This document shows, one piece after another, positions 1-8,056 of a stretch of DNA of 64,000 nt. This DNA is from UBA11872 sp965198285. Its GTDB lineage: Bacteria > Chloroflexota > UBA11872. Position numbers and translations under genes: made by a program. The DNA lies in NCBI GenBank assembly GCA_965198285.1, contig OZ240251.1:1674001-1738000 (forward strand). Direction: 5' to 3'. Below the pieces are notes generated by a model, which searched no databases, was not told where the DNA came from, and saw only the letters and a list, made by a program, of their open reading frames with translations. Within the stretch, counting starts at the first letter, position 1. The number at the start of each line of letters is the position of its first letter.

Positions 1-996
1 CGAACGCTCGCGTCCCGGAAGGGCTACAGCGCGGCCTGGTCGCCGGACGGAACCCGGATCGCGATCCTGACTCTGGACGGAAGGTGGAGCGACGATCCGG
101 TACTGGTCACCACGGCGCCCGACGGCGCCGCGCCACAAATCTTGGTGGCGCACGACGACCAGCTCGGTCTGCTGGGCGTTGGCGTCCATGGTGATACCCA
201 GCCGGCGGATGTGTCTGGATGTACGTCAGGGACGGCGGTTGCATCGCCGGCGGCCAATCCCGGGCTGGTAGGCGACTGCGAAGTGCTGCTGCGGGCCCGG
301 CCGGTTTTCGCGGGGAGTGTGCCGGCGGCCCTGAACTGGAGTCCCGAACGGCCGATCGGGGAGTGGGGCGGTGTGGTGGTGGACGGGACTCCGCCACGGG
401 TGGTCGAGTTGACGTTCCCTGCATCCCGCGCCAACGGCCGGATTCCCCCGGAGATACATGGGCTGTCGCAGCTGCGCGAGTTGGATTTGCGCGGTCTGTA
501 TCTGGGCGGCGAACTTCCGCCGGAACTGGGCGAGCTGAAGAACCTCCGAGCCCTGCGCCTGTCTCACTCCTACATCCACGGTCCCATCCCGCCGGAATTG
601 GGTCAGCTGGCGCAACTGGAGGAATTGTCGCTGTGGGACACGTATTTCAGCGGCTCGATTCCGCCCGAATTGGCCGGTCTGCGTCGGCTGCGATCCTTGG
701 GGTTTGCCTTCAGTCCGTTCCTCGTGGGTTCCATCCCGCCCGAATTGGGCCGGCTGGCGAGCCTGGAGCGCTTGAATCTGAGGGGCAATGGGCTCACGGG
801 CTCTATCCCAGTTGAACTGGGCCAGCTGACGAATCTGCGCACGCTCGTTCTGAAAAGCAACCAGTTGACGGGGCCGATCCCGTCCGAACTTGACGCGCTG
901 ACGAGGTTGGAGCGCCTGGAACTCGGCGGGAACCAGTTGACGGGCTGCGTGCCGCCGGGGTTGCGAGACCGCCTCGGGCTGGCGGACTGCCGGTAG
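1..996 (+). CDS. Beta-propeller/plant-type leucine-rich-repeat protein, 5' end outside the window
   Basis: The reading frame is open from base 1, so the gene begins before the window; a TTG at 142 is only an internal codon. Residues 12-22 (AWSPDGTRIAI) match a TolB/PD40-type propeller repeat. From about residue 130 to the stop there are eight leucine-rich repeats of the 24-residue plant/receptor-kinase kind, each with a G-x-(I/L/V)-P core (GRIPPEI, GELPPEL, GPIPPEL, GSIPPEL and so on), ending in GCVPPGL. Repeats of this kind bind proteins or glycans and are usually extracellular. No signal peptide can be judged because the N terminus is missing. The following gene is on the same strand about 90 bases on and looks unrelated. 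Function unknown; the architecture is clear, the role is not. Confidence 0.8.
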   Translation, partial: RTLASRKGYSAAWSPDGTRIAILTLDGRWSDDPVLVTTAPDGAAPQILVAHDDQLGLLGVGVHGDTQPADVSGCTSGTAVASPAANPGLVGDCEVLLRARPVFAGSVPAALNWSPERPIGEWGGVVVDGTPPRVVELTFPASRANGRIPPEIHGLSQLRELDLRGLYLGGELPPELGELKNLRALRLSHSYIHGPIPPELGQLAQLEELSLWDTYFSGSIPPELAGLRRLRSLGFAFSPFLVGSIPPELGRLASLERLNLRGNGLTGSIPVELGQLTNLRTLVLKSNQLTGPIPSELDALTRLERLELGGNQLTGCVPPGLRDRLGLADCR

Positions 997-1085
997 ACCT
1001 CGCCCTACAGCTCCCGCGTGAGGTTCTCCGATCAGCGCTCGTACTGCCGTTGGTGGCCGGCTCGCAATTGCTACGATTCCCACAC

Positions 1086-2297
1086 ATGAGCTTGCAATCG
1101 CACTACAGCCCCGTCGCCCAGGCGATGGAGCAAAACCCGCTGCGGCCCAGTTGGACCATGCAGCGGCCCGGCCTGATCAGCCTGGCCTACGGGTTCCCTG
1201 ACTCGCAGAGCTTCCCCTACGAAGAGCTCGCCGAGGCCACCGCCGGCCTGATGGCTGCCCACAACGCCGAAGCCCTCCAATACGGCCCCGTCTCCGGCCC
1301 CGAACCCCTGCGCAGCTTCCTGGCCGACTGGGTCGGCACCACCGAGGGCCTGGACGTCGGCCCCGACAACATCATGATCACCAGCGGCGCCTCACAGGGC
1401 ATCGCCCTGGCAGCCCGCCTGCTCGTGCCGCCCGGCGGGACCGTGATCGTCGAGTCCCCAACCTTCATCGGCGCCCTCTGGTTCTTCCGCGGGCTGGGAA
1501 TCAACGTCGTCGGCGTGGACACCGACCACCTGGGCATCGTCCCCTCCGCCCTGCGCGAAACGGTGACCAACCAGCGTCAATCCGGCGCGCCGGTCTCCCT
1601 CGTCTACACCATGCCTACTGTCCACAACCCCGTCGGCTTCAACGCCCCGGTGGAACGCCGACGCGAGCTAGCCGAGGTCGGCGCGGAACTGGACCTGGTC
1701 TTCCTGGAGGACGACGCCTACGGCGACTTGATCTTCGACGGCGACCGCCCGCCGGCGCTCTATGCCATTGCCGGCCGCGAGCGCGTCATCAAGCTCGGCA
1801 CCCTTTCCAAGCTCGTCGCCGGCGGCATGCGCCTCGGCTGGGCCATTGCCGAGCCTGACGACATCTCCCGCATGTGCGGGCTCAAGGCCGACAGCGCCAC
1901 CGGACCCTTCGCCGCCTGGGTCACCGGCGCCTACCTGCAAAGCGGCGCGCTGGCGCGGCGGCTGCCGTCGCTCTTGGACCTCTACCGCGCGCGCCGCGAC
2001 GCCATGCTCGAGGAACTGGCGCCGTTAAGGGACGTGGGCTGCGACTGGATCACGCCCGCCGGCGGCTTTTTCATCTGGCTGGAGCTTCCCGAGGGCGCCG
2101 ACAGCGAGGCCATCCGCGAACGCGCCGAAGAGAACGGCGTCACCTACCTGGCCGGCCACCACTGCTTCGCCGACGGCCTCAACCGCCGCTACATCCGTCT
2201 CGCCTACAGCTACATCCCCGAAGACCAACTCCGCCAAGGCACCCGCCGCCTCGTCCAAACCCTCCGCGCCGAACTCCCGCCTTCCGGTTCGATCTAG
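1086..2297 (+). CDS. PLP-dependent aminotransferase, class I/II fold (2-aminoadipate/MocR-type)
   Basis: A 403-residue fold-type I aminotransferase. The N-terminal part has the YGPVSGPEPLR segment typical of 2-aminoadipate/aromatic aminotransferases and MocR C-terminal domains. The PLP-binding lysine is K242 in GTLSKLVAGGMRLGW, with the usual downstream arginine and glycines. HNPVGFNAP and the EDDAYGDL segment supply the cofactor-contacting Asn and Asp-x-x-Tyr. I start at ATG 1086 (SLQSHYSPVAQ) rather than the upstream GTG at 1050, because the extra 12 codons look unlike family N termini. No strong Shine-Dalgarno is visible. It is followed by 270 bases without a gene. The substrate (2-aminoadipate, aromatic or branched-chain amino acids) cannot be decided from sequence alone. 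Confidence 0.88.
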   Translation: MSLQSHYSPVAQAMEQNPLRPSWTMQRPGLISLAYGFPDSQSFPYEELAEATAGLMAAHNAEALQYGPVSGPEPLRSFLADWVGTTEGLDVGPDNIMITSGASQGIALAARLLVPPGGTVIVESPTFIGALWFFRGLGINVVGVDTDHLGIVPSALRETVTNQRQSGAPVSLVYTMPTVHNPVGFNAPVERRRELAEVGAELDLVFLEDDAYGDLIFDGDRPPALYAIAGRERVIKLGTLSKLVAGGMRLGWAIAEPDDISRMCGLKADSATGPFAAWVTGAYLQSGALARRLPSLLDLYRARRDAMLEELAPLRDVGCDWITPAGGFFIWLELPEGADSEAIRERAEENGVTYLAGHHCFADGLNRRYIRLAYSYIPEDQLRQGTRRLVQTLRAELPPSGSI

Positions 2298-2571
2298 CGC
2301 GTCTCTCTCCCTCTCCCTTGAGGAGACCTCTGCATCGCCTCCGTCATTTGTATGTTGCGGCAGCCTCACCCGGAATCCAGTCCGCATTCCCCCGCCTCCC
2401 GATCTTCGTAGTGACGGCGCCTCAAACCCGCCCGTGCTCGGAACCACCAACCCTTACCGTCTACGAGGTGCCCGGTTCCTATCCATCCAGGTCGAACCAG
2501 TCGTCTGCAAGTCTCAAAGTTGGACGCTGCGGCTGAAACTCTTCTTCCGATGAAACCCTCAGAACTACGAG

Positions 2572-2871
2572 CTACTTTCCGACGTCGTACTCCCGCCAGT
2601 CGGGAACGTGAGCGTTCATCAGCGCCTTGAACAGCTTCCCATGATTCGGCACGCGCAGGTGCAGCAGTTCGTGTGCGATCACGAAGTCCTGAAACCCTTC
2701 GACTTGACCGTCCAGGTCGCGTGCCAGGGTAATCGTCCCGGCGGTTGAGCAGGACCCCCACTTGCGTGTCATGTTCCGGACACGTACGCGACGCGGAATG
2801 ACGTTGAGGCGCTCCGACCAGTAGACAACTCGTTGCCGAAGACCCGAGTTGCTGCCGTCAGGCGTCAGCAT
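2572..2871 (-). CDS. Small YgjP/WLM-like (DUF45) zinc metallopeptidase
   Basis: A 99-residue protein with zinc-protease signature HELLH (residues 67-71) followed by VPNHGK, the third-ligand region of the YgjP/SprT-like (DUF45) family, and the family's RKWGSC box at 36-41. YgjP proteins are usually over 200 residues, so this is a minimal C-terminal catalytic form. The start at 2871 has a GGAG six bases upstream and lies 14 bases inside the end of hsdR; an in-frame ATG at 2910 would add 13 residues. The overlap implies co-translation with hsdR. DUF45 genes beside type I hsdR genes are common, but their role there is not established. The call as a metallopeptidase fold is firm; activity is inferred. 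Confidence 0.82.
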   Translation of the reverse strand: MLTPDGSNSGLRQRVVYWSERLNVIPRRVRVRNMTRKWGSCSTAGTITLARDLDGQVEGFQDFVIAHELLHLRVPNHGKLFKALMNAHVPDWREYDVGK

Positions 2872-5863
2872 CGGTTGCTCCGCCGAGAAGGATGACCAGC
2901 GTGTGATCAACTATTCGCCCCCGCTCGCCACTCTCGACTCTCAGCAATGGGTAATACAGCGAGGCTCGCAGCCGTCTTTGCTCGTCCACGTTGACGGCGG
3001 CGTTAGGAAAGCGACTGATGAGCGTCTGGGCTTCTTGAGCGAAATCCATGGCGTTCACTTCGGCCGCTTGCAGGGCACGGTCGTCCTTCAGAGTCCAGAA
3101 CACAGAAAAGGCTCTGGGAGGCAGGGCGCTGTTCTTCGCGGCGGATACAGCGTCTTCCTTATCTCTGGCGATGGCTTGCAACATGTCCATCGCCGCAAGT
3201 CCAGTAGTTGTGCGGTCTTCCAGACCCTTCAGCACTTGTTCTGCACGTTCCTTCAGAGGCCGCAGCACGGCCTCCAGATCCGGCTCGCGTTCGACCTCGG
3301 TCTGAAATCCTCGCACCAGATTGAAGACTTTGGCTTCGTCAGAACCGGGTTCATTCCGAATCGCGGCGAGAGTGCGAATGTCAAAGGTCACGGCCTTGGT
3401 CAGGTTGCCCAGACCGTGCATCGTGGCCGAATCTTCGACCAGCCGCTGCGTCTTGTGGGCCAGGTCGGGTACGAATTCGGGGCTGTTGGAATAGGCGCCG
3501 CGGACAACCGCGTAGAGCTTGGCAAGCCGTTGGAACGGACTGATGTAGTCGCGCAACTCGGCTGATGGCGACAGGATTTCCCACAGCGCTTCGAGTTCCT
3601 TATAGGCCGAGTAGAAGTCCTCCCTGGCTTCAGGCGACAGAAAGCGGCCGAACACGATCTCCTCAAGCCGCGCGTCATCGTCGGCCCTCGTTACGTATTC
3701 GGCGCTCGGCTCGGCCGCTTGGAGCAGACCTTCTGAGTCGTCCCTCGGAACTTCCAGGTATTCCGCTCGGGCTCTGGCCATCTTGGTTCGAAAGTCCTGC
3801 ATCAGCAGGTCCAGGTCCTCGATCACGCCGCTGACGTCCGACGTATCGAACTGCAGTGCCTTCTTCAGGTCTCGCAACACGCCCACGAAATCCACGACAA
3901 GCCCAATGCGCTTGCCAACGCCGTTCGCGTCCACGTAGGGCCGGTTGACACGCGCGATGGCCTGCAGCAGAACGTGGTCGCGCATCGGCTTATCCAGGTA
4001 TATGCAGTACAGCAGGGGCGCATCGAATCCGGTCAGCAGCTTGTCGGTGACGATCAGGATCTTCGGGTCGTCGCCCGCCTTCTTGAACGTCAGCCGAACG
4101 TCCTTCTCCTGTTCCTCAGATAATTGCAGCTCAGCGACAAGCGGCCGTTCCACAATGTCATCGGTGTTCTCCGAGTACACCGGCGCGGTCCACTCCGCGG
4201 GCAGCAGCTTGTCAAGTGCCCGCTTGTACTTGGCGCAGGCCTCGCGGTTCACGCCCACCAGGAACGCCTTGTAGCCCAGTGGAAAGACGTTCTCCTGGAA
4301 ATGCTGGGCCACAAACCTCGCGACCTTCTCGATGCGGTCGTCGGCGTTCAGGAAGGTCCGCAGGCCAACGGCTCGGTCCAGCACGCGATTGAGCTCGTCG
4401 ACGTCCGTCACGCCTTCCATCTCCGCCAGGGCCAGGAACTCCCGGTCGAGCTGGCCGGCGGGCACCGTTATCTCGCTCGGTGCCAGCATGTGGCGGATCG
4501 GCAGCGTCGTCTCATCCTCGATGGACTCGGCGATGGTGTACTTGTCCAGGTAGCCCAGATCGTCGTCCGCGCCGAATATCTTGAAGGTCCCTTCGCCGTG
4601 CTCGGTTCGCGCGATAGGCGTGCCCGTGAATCCGACGATGGTCGAGTTCGGCACCGCCGCCATGAGGTAGGTGCCCAGTTCCCTCGCCACCGATCGATGC
4701 GCCTCGTCGATAAACACATAGATGCTGTCGCGGACATTGGCGTCCTTTTCGATGCCCTCGAACTTGTGAATCATCGAGATGATCAGACCTCTCCGATCCG
4801 CGGCCAGCATCTCCCGCAGCTGAGCCTTAGAGTTAGCCCGCGCGACGGCAATGTCCTGCTGCTGCATCTCGCCCAGCAGCCGCTCGACCCAGCCGGCGAG
4901 CTGGCCCTCCAGTTCCCGGCGATCCACCACGACAACCACCGTCGAAGCCCCAAACCTGTCCTTGGATTCCAGGATCAATCGGGCGGCGCTGAGCAGCGTG
5001 AACGTCTTCCCGGATCCCTGGGTGTGCCAGATCAGACCGCGGCGCTTCGCCGGCGCCGCGCATCGTTCGACGATCCGGTCGACCGCGCGACGCTGGTGCT
5101 GGCGCAGCACCGTCTTCCGCGTCTCGCCGTCCTCCACGTAGAACAGGATCCAGTCCCGCAGCGTACGCAGGAAGTCCGTCGGCTCGAAAAACGACTGGAC
5201 GGCGAAGCGATAGCTCTCCTCGGGAGTCTCCTTCCACCGCGCCATATAGCGGCGTGACAGGTTCCAGGTGACGCCGTACCAGTAGTCCAGCAGGTGAGTC
5301 ACGTTGAAAAGCTGCGCCGCGCCCATCAGTTCGGGCGTCTCGACCTCGTAGCGCCGCAGTTGTGTGACGCCCCGCTCGATGGCGTCGGCGTCCGTCGGGT
5401 TCTTGTGCTCGACGATGGCCACCGGCAAGCCGTTGACCACGAACATCACATCGGCCCGGTTGCCCTTGCGGGCCGGCGGTTTGAGCCGCCATTCCCAGGT
5501 CACGTGGAGGACGTTGGCGCCCGGTTCGTCGAAGTCGACGAGCCGCACCTGCCGGTGGCGCTGCTCGGCCTCGTCGTACCACTGCCGTTCGCCCCGCAGC
5601 CAGGCCAGCATCCGCCGGTTGCCCTCAATCGTCGACGGAAGCGCCTGGATGTTCTCCACCACCGAGCGGACGGCGTCGTCTGTCATCCAGGGATTGAAGC
5701 GGCGCAGAGCCTCTTCCAGCACGCCGCGAAACAGCAGTCCAGCCTCGCCCCCTCGTATAGTCAGGGCATTCTTGGGGGAGAGCGAAGTCCACCCGACCTC
5801 CGCCGCATGGCGCACCATCGGAAACTGGACGGTGCCGGCTTCGGTGATGCTCAGACGCGCCAC
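2858..5863 (-). CDS. hsdR: Type I restriction enzyme, R (motor/nuclease) subunit
   Basis: A 1001-residue HsdR. The N-terminal PD-(D/E)xK nuclease has D138, then E152 and K154 in IVEHKNP. The SF2 translocase follows, with Walker A TQGSGKT (281-287), DEAH (386-389), motif III TGTP (413-416) and, after GFDAPLL, the QAIARVNR motif VI. The C-terminal helical region binds the methylase core. HsdR cuts unmodified DNA after ATP-driven translocation once recruited by HsdM2S. Here it is separated from hsdM/hsdS by about 1.4 kb of toxin-antitoxin and remnant genes, though all hsd genes share the minus strand. Length and motifs are complete, so I expect it to be functional. The small metallopeptidase overlaps its 3' end. 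Confidence 0.97.
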   Translation of the reverse strand: MARLSITEAGTVQFPMVRHAAEVGWTSLSPKNALTIRGGEAGLLFRGVLEEALRRFNPWMTDDAVRSVVENIQALPSTIEGNRRMLAWLRGERQWYDEAEQRHRQVRLVDFDEPGANVLHVTWEWRLKPPARKGNRADVMFVVNGLPVAIVEHKNPTDADAIERGVTQLRRYEVETPELMGAAQLFNVTHLLDYWYGVTWNLSRRYMARWKETPEESYRFAVQSFFEPTDFLRTLRDWILFYVEDGETRKTVLRQHQRRAVDRIVERCAAPAKRRGLIWHTQGSGKTFTLLSAARLILESKDRFGASTVVVVVDRRELEGQLAGWVERLLGEMQQQDIAVARANSKAQLREMLAADRRGLIISMIHKFEGIEKDANVRDSIYVFIDEAHRSVARELGTYLMAAVPNSTIVGFTGTPIARTEHGEGTFKIFGADDDLGYLDKYTIAESIEDETTLPIRHMLAPSEITVPAGQLDREFLALAEMEGVTDVDELNRVLDRAVGLRTFLNADDRIEKVARFVAQHFQENVFPLGYKAFLVGVNREACAKYKRALDKLLPAEWTAPVYSENTDDIVERPLVAELQLSEEQEKDVRLTFKKAGDDPKILIVTDKLLTGFDAPLLYCIYLDKPMRDHVLLQAIARVNRPYVDANGVGKRIGLVVDFVGVLRDLKKALQFDTSDVSGVIEDLDLLMQDFRTKMARARAEYLEVPRDDSEGLLQAAEPSAEYVTRADDDARLEEIVFGRFLSPEAREDFYSAYKELEALWEILSPSAELRDYISPFQRLAKLYAVVRGAYSNSPEFVPDLAHKTQRLVEDSATMHGLGNLTKAVTFDIRTLAAIRNEPGSDEAKVFNLVRGFQTEVEREPDLEAVLRPLKERAEQVLKGLEDRTTTGLAAMDMLQAIARDKEDAVSAAKNSALPPRAFSVFWTLKDDRALQAAEVNAMDFAQEAQTLISRFPNAAVNVDEQRRLRASLYYPLLRVESGERGRIVDHTLVILLGGATDADA

Positions 5864-5944
5864 AACCGCCCCACTTCTTGCTGAGCCCCTGCGTTAGTCA
5901 TATTCTTAGTCAAGCACTTGGCTGAGGTGCCCGAGGAGTCGGCA

Positions 5945-6178
5945 ATGGCAACGGTCAACGTCCACGAAGCCAAGACCCACCTGTCCCGCTTGTTGGCGCG
6001 GGTCGAGGCGGGTGAAGAAGTCACCATCGCCCGCAACGGAAAGCCCGTGGCCCGGATGGTACCGGCGCGAGAGCCGGGCCGCCCCCAACCCGACGTATTC
6101 AAGGGACAGATCGTCGTTCCCGACAGCTTCTTTGATCCCCTGCCGGAGGACGAACTGAAAGCGTGGGAAGGCGGATAG
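5945..6178 (+). CDS. Phd/YefM-family antitoxin
   Basis: A 77-residue antitoxin beginning MATVNVHEAKTHLSRLL, the standard Phd/YefM N terminus, followed by GEEVTIARNGKPVARMVP, the DNA-binding dimer core. The C-terminal tail (PDSFFDPLPEDELKAWEG) is the kind of segment that wraps the partner PIN toxin. I start at ATG 5945, because the upstream in-frame codon at 5918 adds a non-family leader. The gene is divergent from hsdR (start 5863) with only about 80 bases between, so both promoters lie there. Its stop lies inside the next gene, giving tight translational coupling with the toxin. Such antitoxins normally autorepress with their partner. Confidence 0.92.
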   Translation: MATVNVHEAKTHLSRLLARVEAGEEVTIARNGKPVARMVPAREPGRPQPDVFKGQIVVPDSFFDPLPEDELKAWEGG

Positions 6179-6567
6179 CCATACGGATACTGCTGGACAC
6201 CCATGCGTTCCTCTGGTGGCTCACGGACAGCAGCCGCCTGTCCGAGGCGGTGCGCCGGAATATCTTCGATCCGTCAAACGACAAACTGATCAGCGCCGCC
6301 TCGGCCTGGGAAATCACCACCAAGCACCGGCTGGGCAAACTGCCGGGCGCCGACCCGATCGCCTCCGACATTGCCGGAGCAATTGCCGCCCAAGGCTTCG
6401 AGGAACTGCCGGTATTTGTGGCGGACGCCGCCCGCGCCGGCGCGCTCCCGGGACCCCATCGCGACCCCTTCGACCGTATGCTCATCGCCCAGGCGTTGTC
6501 ACGCAACCTCGCGCTCATCTCCAACGAATCCATCTTCGACCGCTACGGCATTCGCCGCCTCTGGTAA
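6163..6567 (+). CDS. PIN-domain toxin (VapC type)
   Basis: A 134-residue PIN-domain endoribonuclease. LLDTHAFLWW gives the first catalytic Asp (D12), ISAASAWEI the conserved Glu, and DPFDRMLIAQA the acidic cluster, followed by ISNESIFDRYG. This is the VapC subgroup normally paired with Phd-like antitoxins, as here. The GTG start at 6163 overlaps the antitoxin stop (6176-6178) by 16 bases and puts the first acidic residue at the expected distance; there is no ATG in frame before DTHAF. Expected role: cleavage of tRNA or rRNA when the antitoxin is degraded. Its place inside the restriction locus, between hsdR and hsdS/hsdM, suggests a maintenance or guard function. Confidence 0.9.
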   Translation: MGRRIAIRILLDTHAFLWWLTDSSRLSEAVRRNIFDPSNDKLISAASAWEITTKHRLGKLPGADPIASDIAGAIAAQGFEELPVFVADAARAGALPGPHRDPFDRMLIAQALSRNLALISNESIFDRYGIRRLW

Positions 6568-6623
6568 AGCGCCGCCACCTATCGATGACACTCCCCATAT
6601 GTCCCTATAGGCCCCGTCGAAGA

Positions 6624-6824
6624 CTACGCGGTGCGTTCTGCAATCAGCGCCCGCACGGTGGGGACCAGATCGTTGGGAATCTCCATCACCGTCTGCGTGG
6701 AGTCCTCGAAAGCGGCCTCATCTTCAGCGACCGCTTCATCCTCTCTCAGCGAGTCGTAGTGCTGAAGAAGGCGATGGACACGCTCCTCGTCCCATCCAGG
6801 TGGAAACCTGGTGGTGTTCTTCAT
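6624..6824 (-). CDS. Small antitoxin-like protein, partner of a DUF4258/BrnT-like toxin
   Basis: A 66-residue acidic protein starting MKNTTRFPPGWDEERVHRLL and containing DEAVAEDEAAFED and VMEIPNDLVPTVRALIAE. I recognise it as a recurring hypothetical family encoded directly after short RelE/BrnT-like toxins. The ATG at 6824 overlaps the stop of the upstream toxin reading frame (ATGA arrangement), fixing the start; an upstream ATG at 6905 lies inside that toxin frame. The partner is broken by a stop codon while this gene is intact, leaving an orphan antitoxin. Antitoxin function is inferred from gene order and the acidic composition only. Confidence 0.7.
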   Translation of the reverse strand: MKNTTRFPPGWDEERVHRLLQHYDSLREDEAVAEDEAAFEDSTQTVMEIPNDLVPTVRALIAERTA

Positions 6825-7108
6825 CGTCCCCTCATTCTCATGCGTCGCCGAAAAGCCGCGAGCGGTTTGCCCCTCAACTCGTATGCCGTGATGACGAAGG
6901 TCCAATCCGGATTGCGGTCGGGCACATAATAGATGCCTCGTAGCTAGCGTCCGCCAAGAGTCTGCCCGATCGCAATACGCGATCCCTCCCGACCGGGTCG
7001 GTCTTCTCCGGGTGATACCAACACATCCTCGACTTCGCTTTCCTCAACGCCGTGGGAGAAGATATGCGGCAAACCTGTTTCACGGTCGATATAGAATCTA
7101 ATCCGCAC
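6821..7108 (-). pseudogene. DUF4258/BrnT-like toxin interrupted by one in-frame amber codon
   Basis: Reading from GTG 7108 gives 95 residues except that codon 55 is TAG (6944-6946). Before it stands VRIRFYIDRETGLPHIFSHG...REGSRIAIGQTLGGR, after it LRGIYYVPDRNPDWTFVITAYELRG and a basic tail, all in one frame with no length change. In family members the position after GGR is a tyrosine, so a single TAC/TAT to TAG change explains it. The frame ends at TGA 6821-6823, overlapping the antitoxin ATG. Translation would now yield a 54-residue fragment without the C-terminal strand. It overlaps the 3' end of the upstream Schlafen-type remnant by 11 bases. Loss of the toxin with an intact antitoxin is the expected survivable order. 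Confidence 0.75.
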
Positions 7109-7289
7109 AGCCGCCACCTCCGACCACTGCCTCGGCTAGTTTCACGCCGAACAGCACCTCTCCGCCTCCCCGATTCAGGAAGGCCCACACCGTCATGACC
7201 GCCTTCCGGCGTGTCCCGGTCGTCTCCTTGAACTCCAGCGTCCCGAACTCACCCGCTGCAACGAGAGCTGTGACTTCGTAGAGCCTCAA
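7098..7289 (-). pseudogene. Schlafen AlbA_2-type domain, N-terminal remnant
   Basis: 63 codons reading GEFGTLEFKETTGTRRKAV, then AFLNRGGGEVLFGV, the conserved start of the AlbA_2/Schlafen domain (E-F-K-E and N-x-x-G-G, then a FGV strand). Intact proteins with this domain run to 200-500 residues; here the frame ends after a glycine-rich GGGGCAD tail. It therefore looks like the 5' remnant of a larger ATP-binding/transcriptional regulator or nuclease, truncated when the toxin-antitoxin pair arrived. It could instead be a free short domain, but nothing supports that. It sits between the HEPN-like gene and the broken toxin. Confidence 0.55.
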
Positions 7290-7309
7290 GGCAGAGACCT
7301 TGTACTAAT

Positions 7310-8056
7310 TCAGTAATTAACATCATCATGGAGATTGAGGTGGCGTGTTAGGTTAAAGAGAATGGCCTTCGTTTCTTCAAAGTATTTCTTGGTTACCATA
7401 CGGCTGGGTCGAAACCCGTGCTTGTGAACAACAGAATTGCGTATTACGTTTATATCTGTACATTTCAATCGTATAAGAAGTGGAATCATTCTCGTATCAC
7501 TCAGACCTCTGATGCTACATTCAGGCGTGTCCTGAGGCTTGAGGGATGCAATTCTTGCTTCAGACTTGTCTAAATCCGGCACTGAATGCTGACCAGTGAC
7601 TTCACCCAGAAAAGTCTTCCGCATTTTGTCAAAGCCCCATTGCCTTGTCTTACGGTCAAGTTTCCTAGATAGCATATTCATCCGATCTAACTTATCCGAA
7701 TGTTTGGGGTTAGGGTCTGCGGCAAAAGGTTTATACAGGAATTCGACTCGCAGGAATAGGCTGAAGAACATCTCATACGCTATAGACAAGTTGAGAATAC
7801 AGTACATGTACTGCTTGCGCTCAAAAAGCTGATAACAATCGAAGACAAGCATCTCGTGGCGCTCGTTTGCCGTGTCACCAACAATGCGAAACGACTTCTG
7901 GCAGATTTCTTTAAGACACTGTATGTCTTCCCCCCATATAGGTTCAAATGTTCCAATATCAGATGGCCGGTTGAATATGCACCTATAGCCGCAAAACGGA
8001 CAATCTGCGGTGACGTTTTCATAGTTTGCATAGATTAATCTGACTGCTGGAATCAT
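7310..8056 (-). CDS. Zinc-finger plus HEPN-like protein coupled to hsdS (candidate RNase effector)
   Basis: A 248-residue protein I cannot assign to a named family. Near the N terminus CPFCGYRC (C19, C22, C26), with C47 and C52, looks like a zinc ribbon. The rest is helical; R206-NSVV-H211 fits the R-x4-H motif of HEPN ribonucleases, followed by KHGFRPSRM and a helix. Base composition is unlike its neighbours (26 G/C of 60 in 7321-7380, against about two thirds GC around it), a sign of transfer. Its ATG overlaps the hsdS stop by four bases (ATGA), so it is co-translated with hsdS. In the E. coli prr locus the anticodon nuclease PrrC sits between hsdS and hsdR; this gene holds a similar place but has no ABC ATPase. 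HEPN identity is inference from one motif. Confidence 0.6.
   Translation of the reverse strand: MIPAVRLIYANYENVTADCPFCGYRCIFNRPSDIGTFEPIWGEDIQCLKEICQKSFRIVGDTANERHEMLVFDCYQLFERKQYMYCILNLSIAYEMFFSLFLRVEFLYKPFAADPNPKHSDKLDRMNMLSRKLDRKTRQWGFDKMRKTFLGEVTGQHSVPDLDKSEARIASLKPQDTPECSIRGLSDTRMIPLLIRLKCTDINVIRNSVVHKHGFRPSRMVTKKYFEETKAILFNLTRHLNLHDDVNY

Noticed and set aside
6944..6946. Amber codon read as a non-standard amino acid
   Set aside because: Many intact genes here end in TAG, and there is no suppressor tRNA in the window; a nonsense mutation is simpler.
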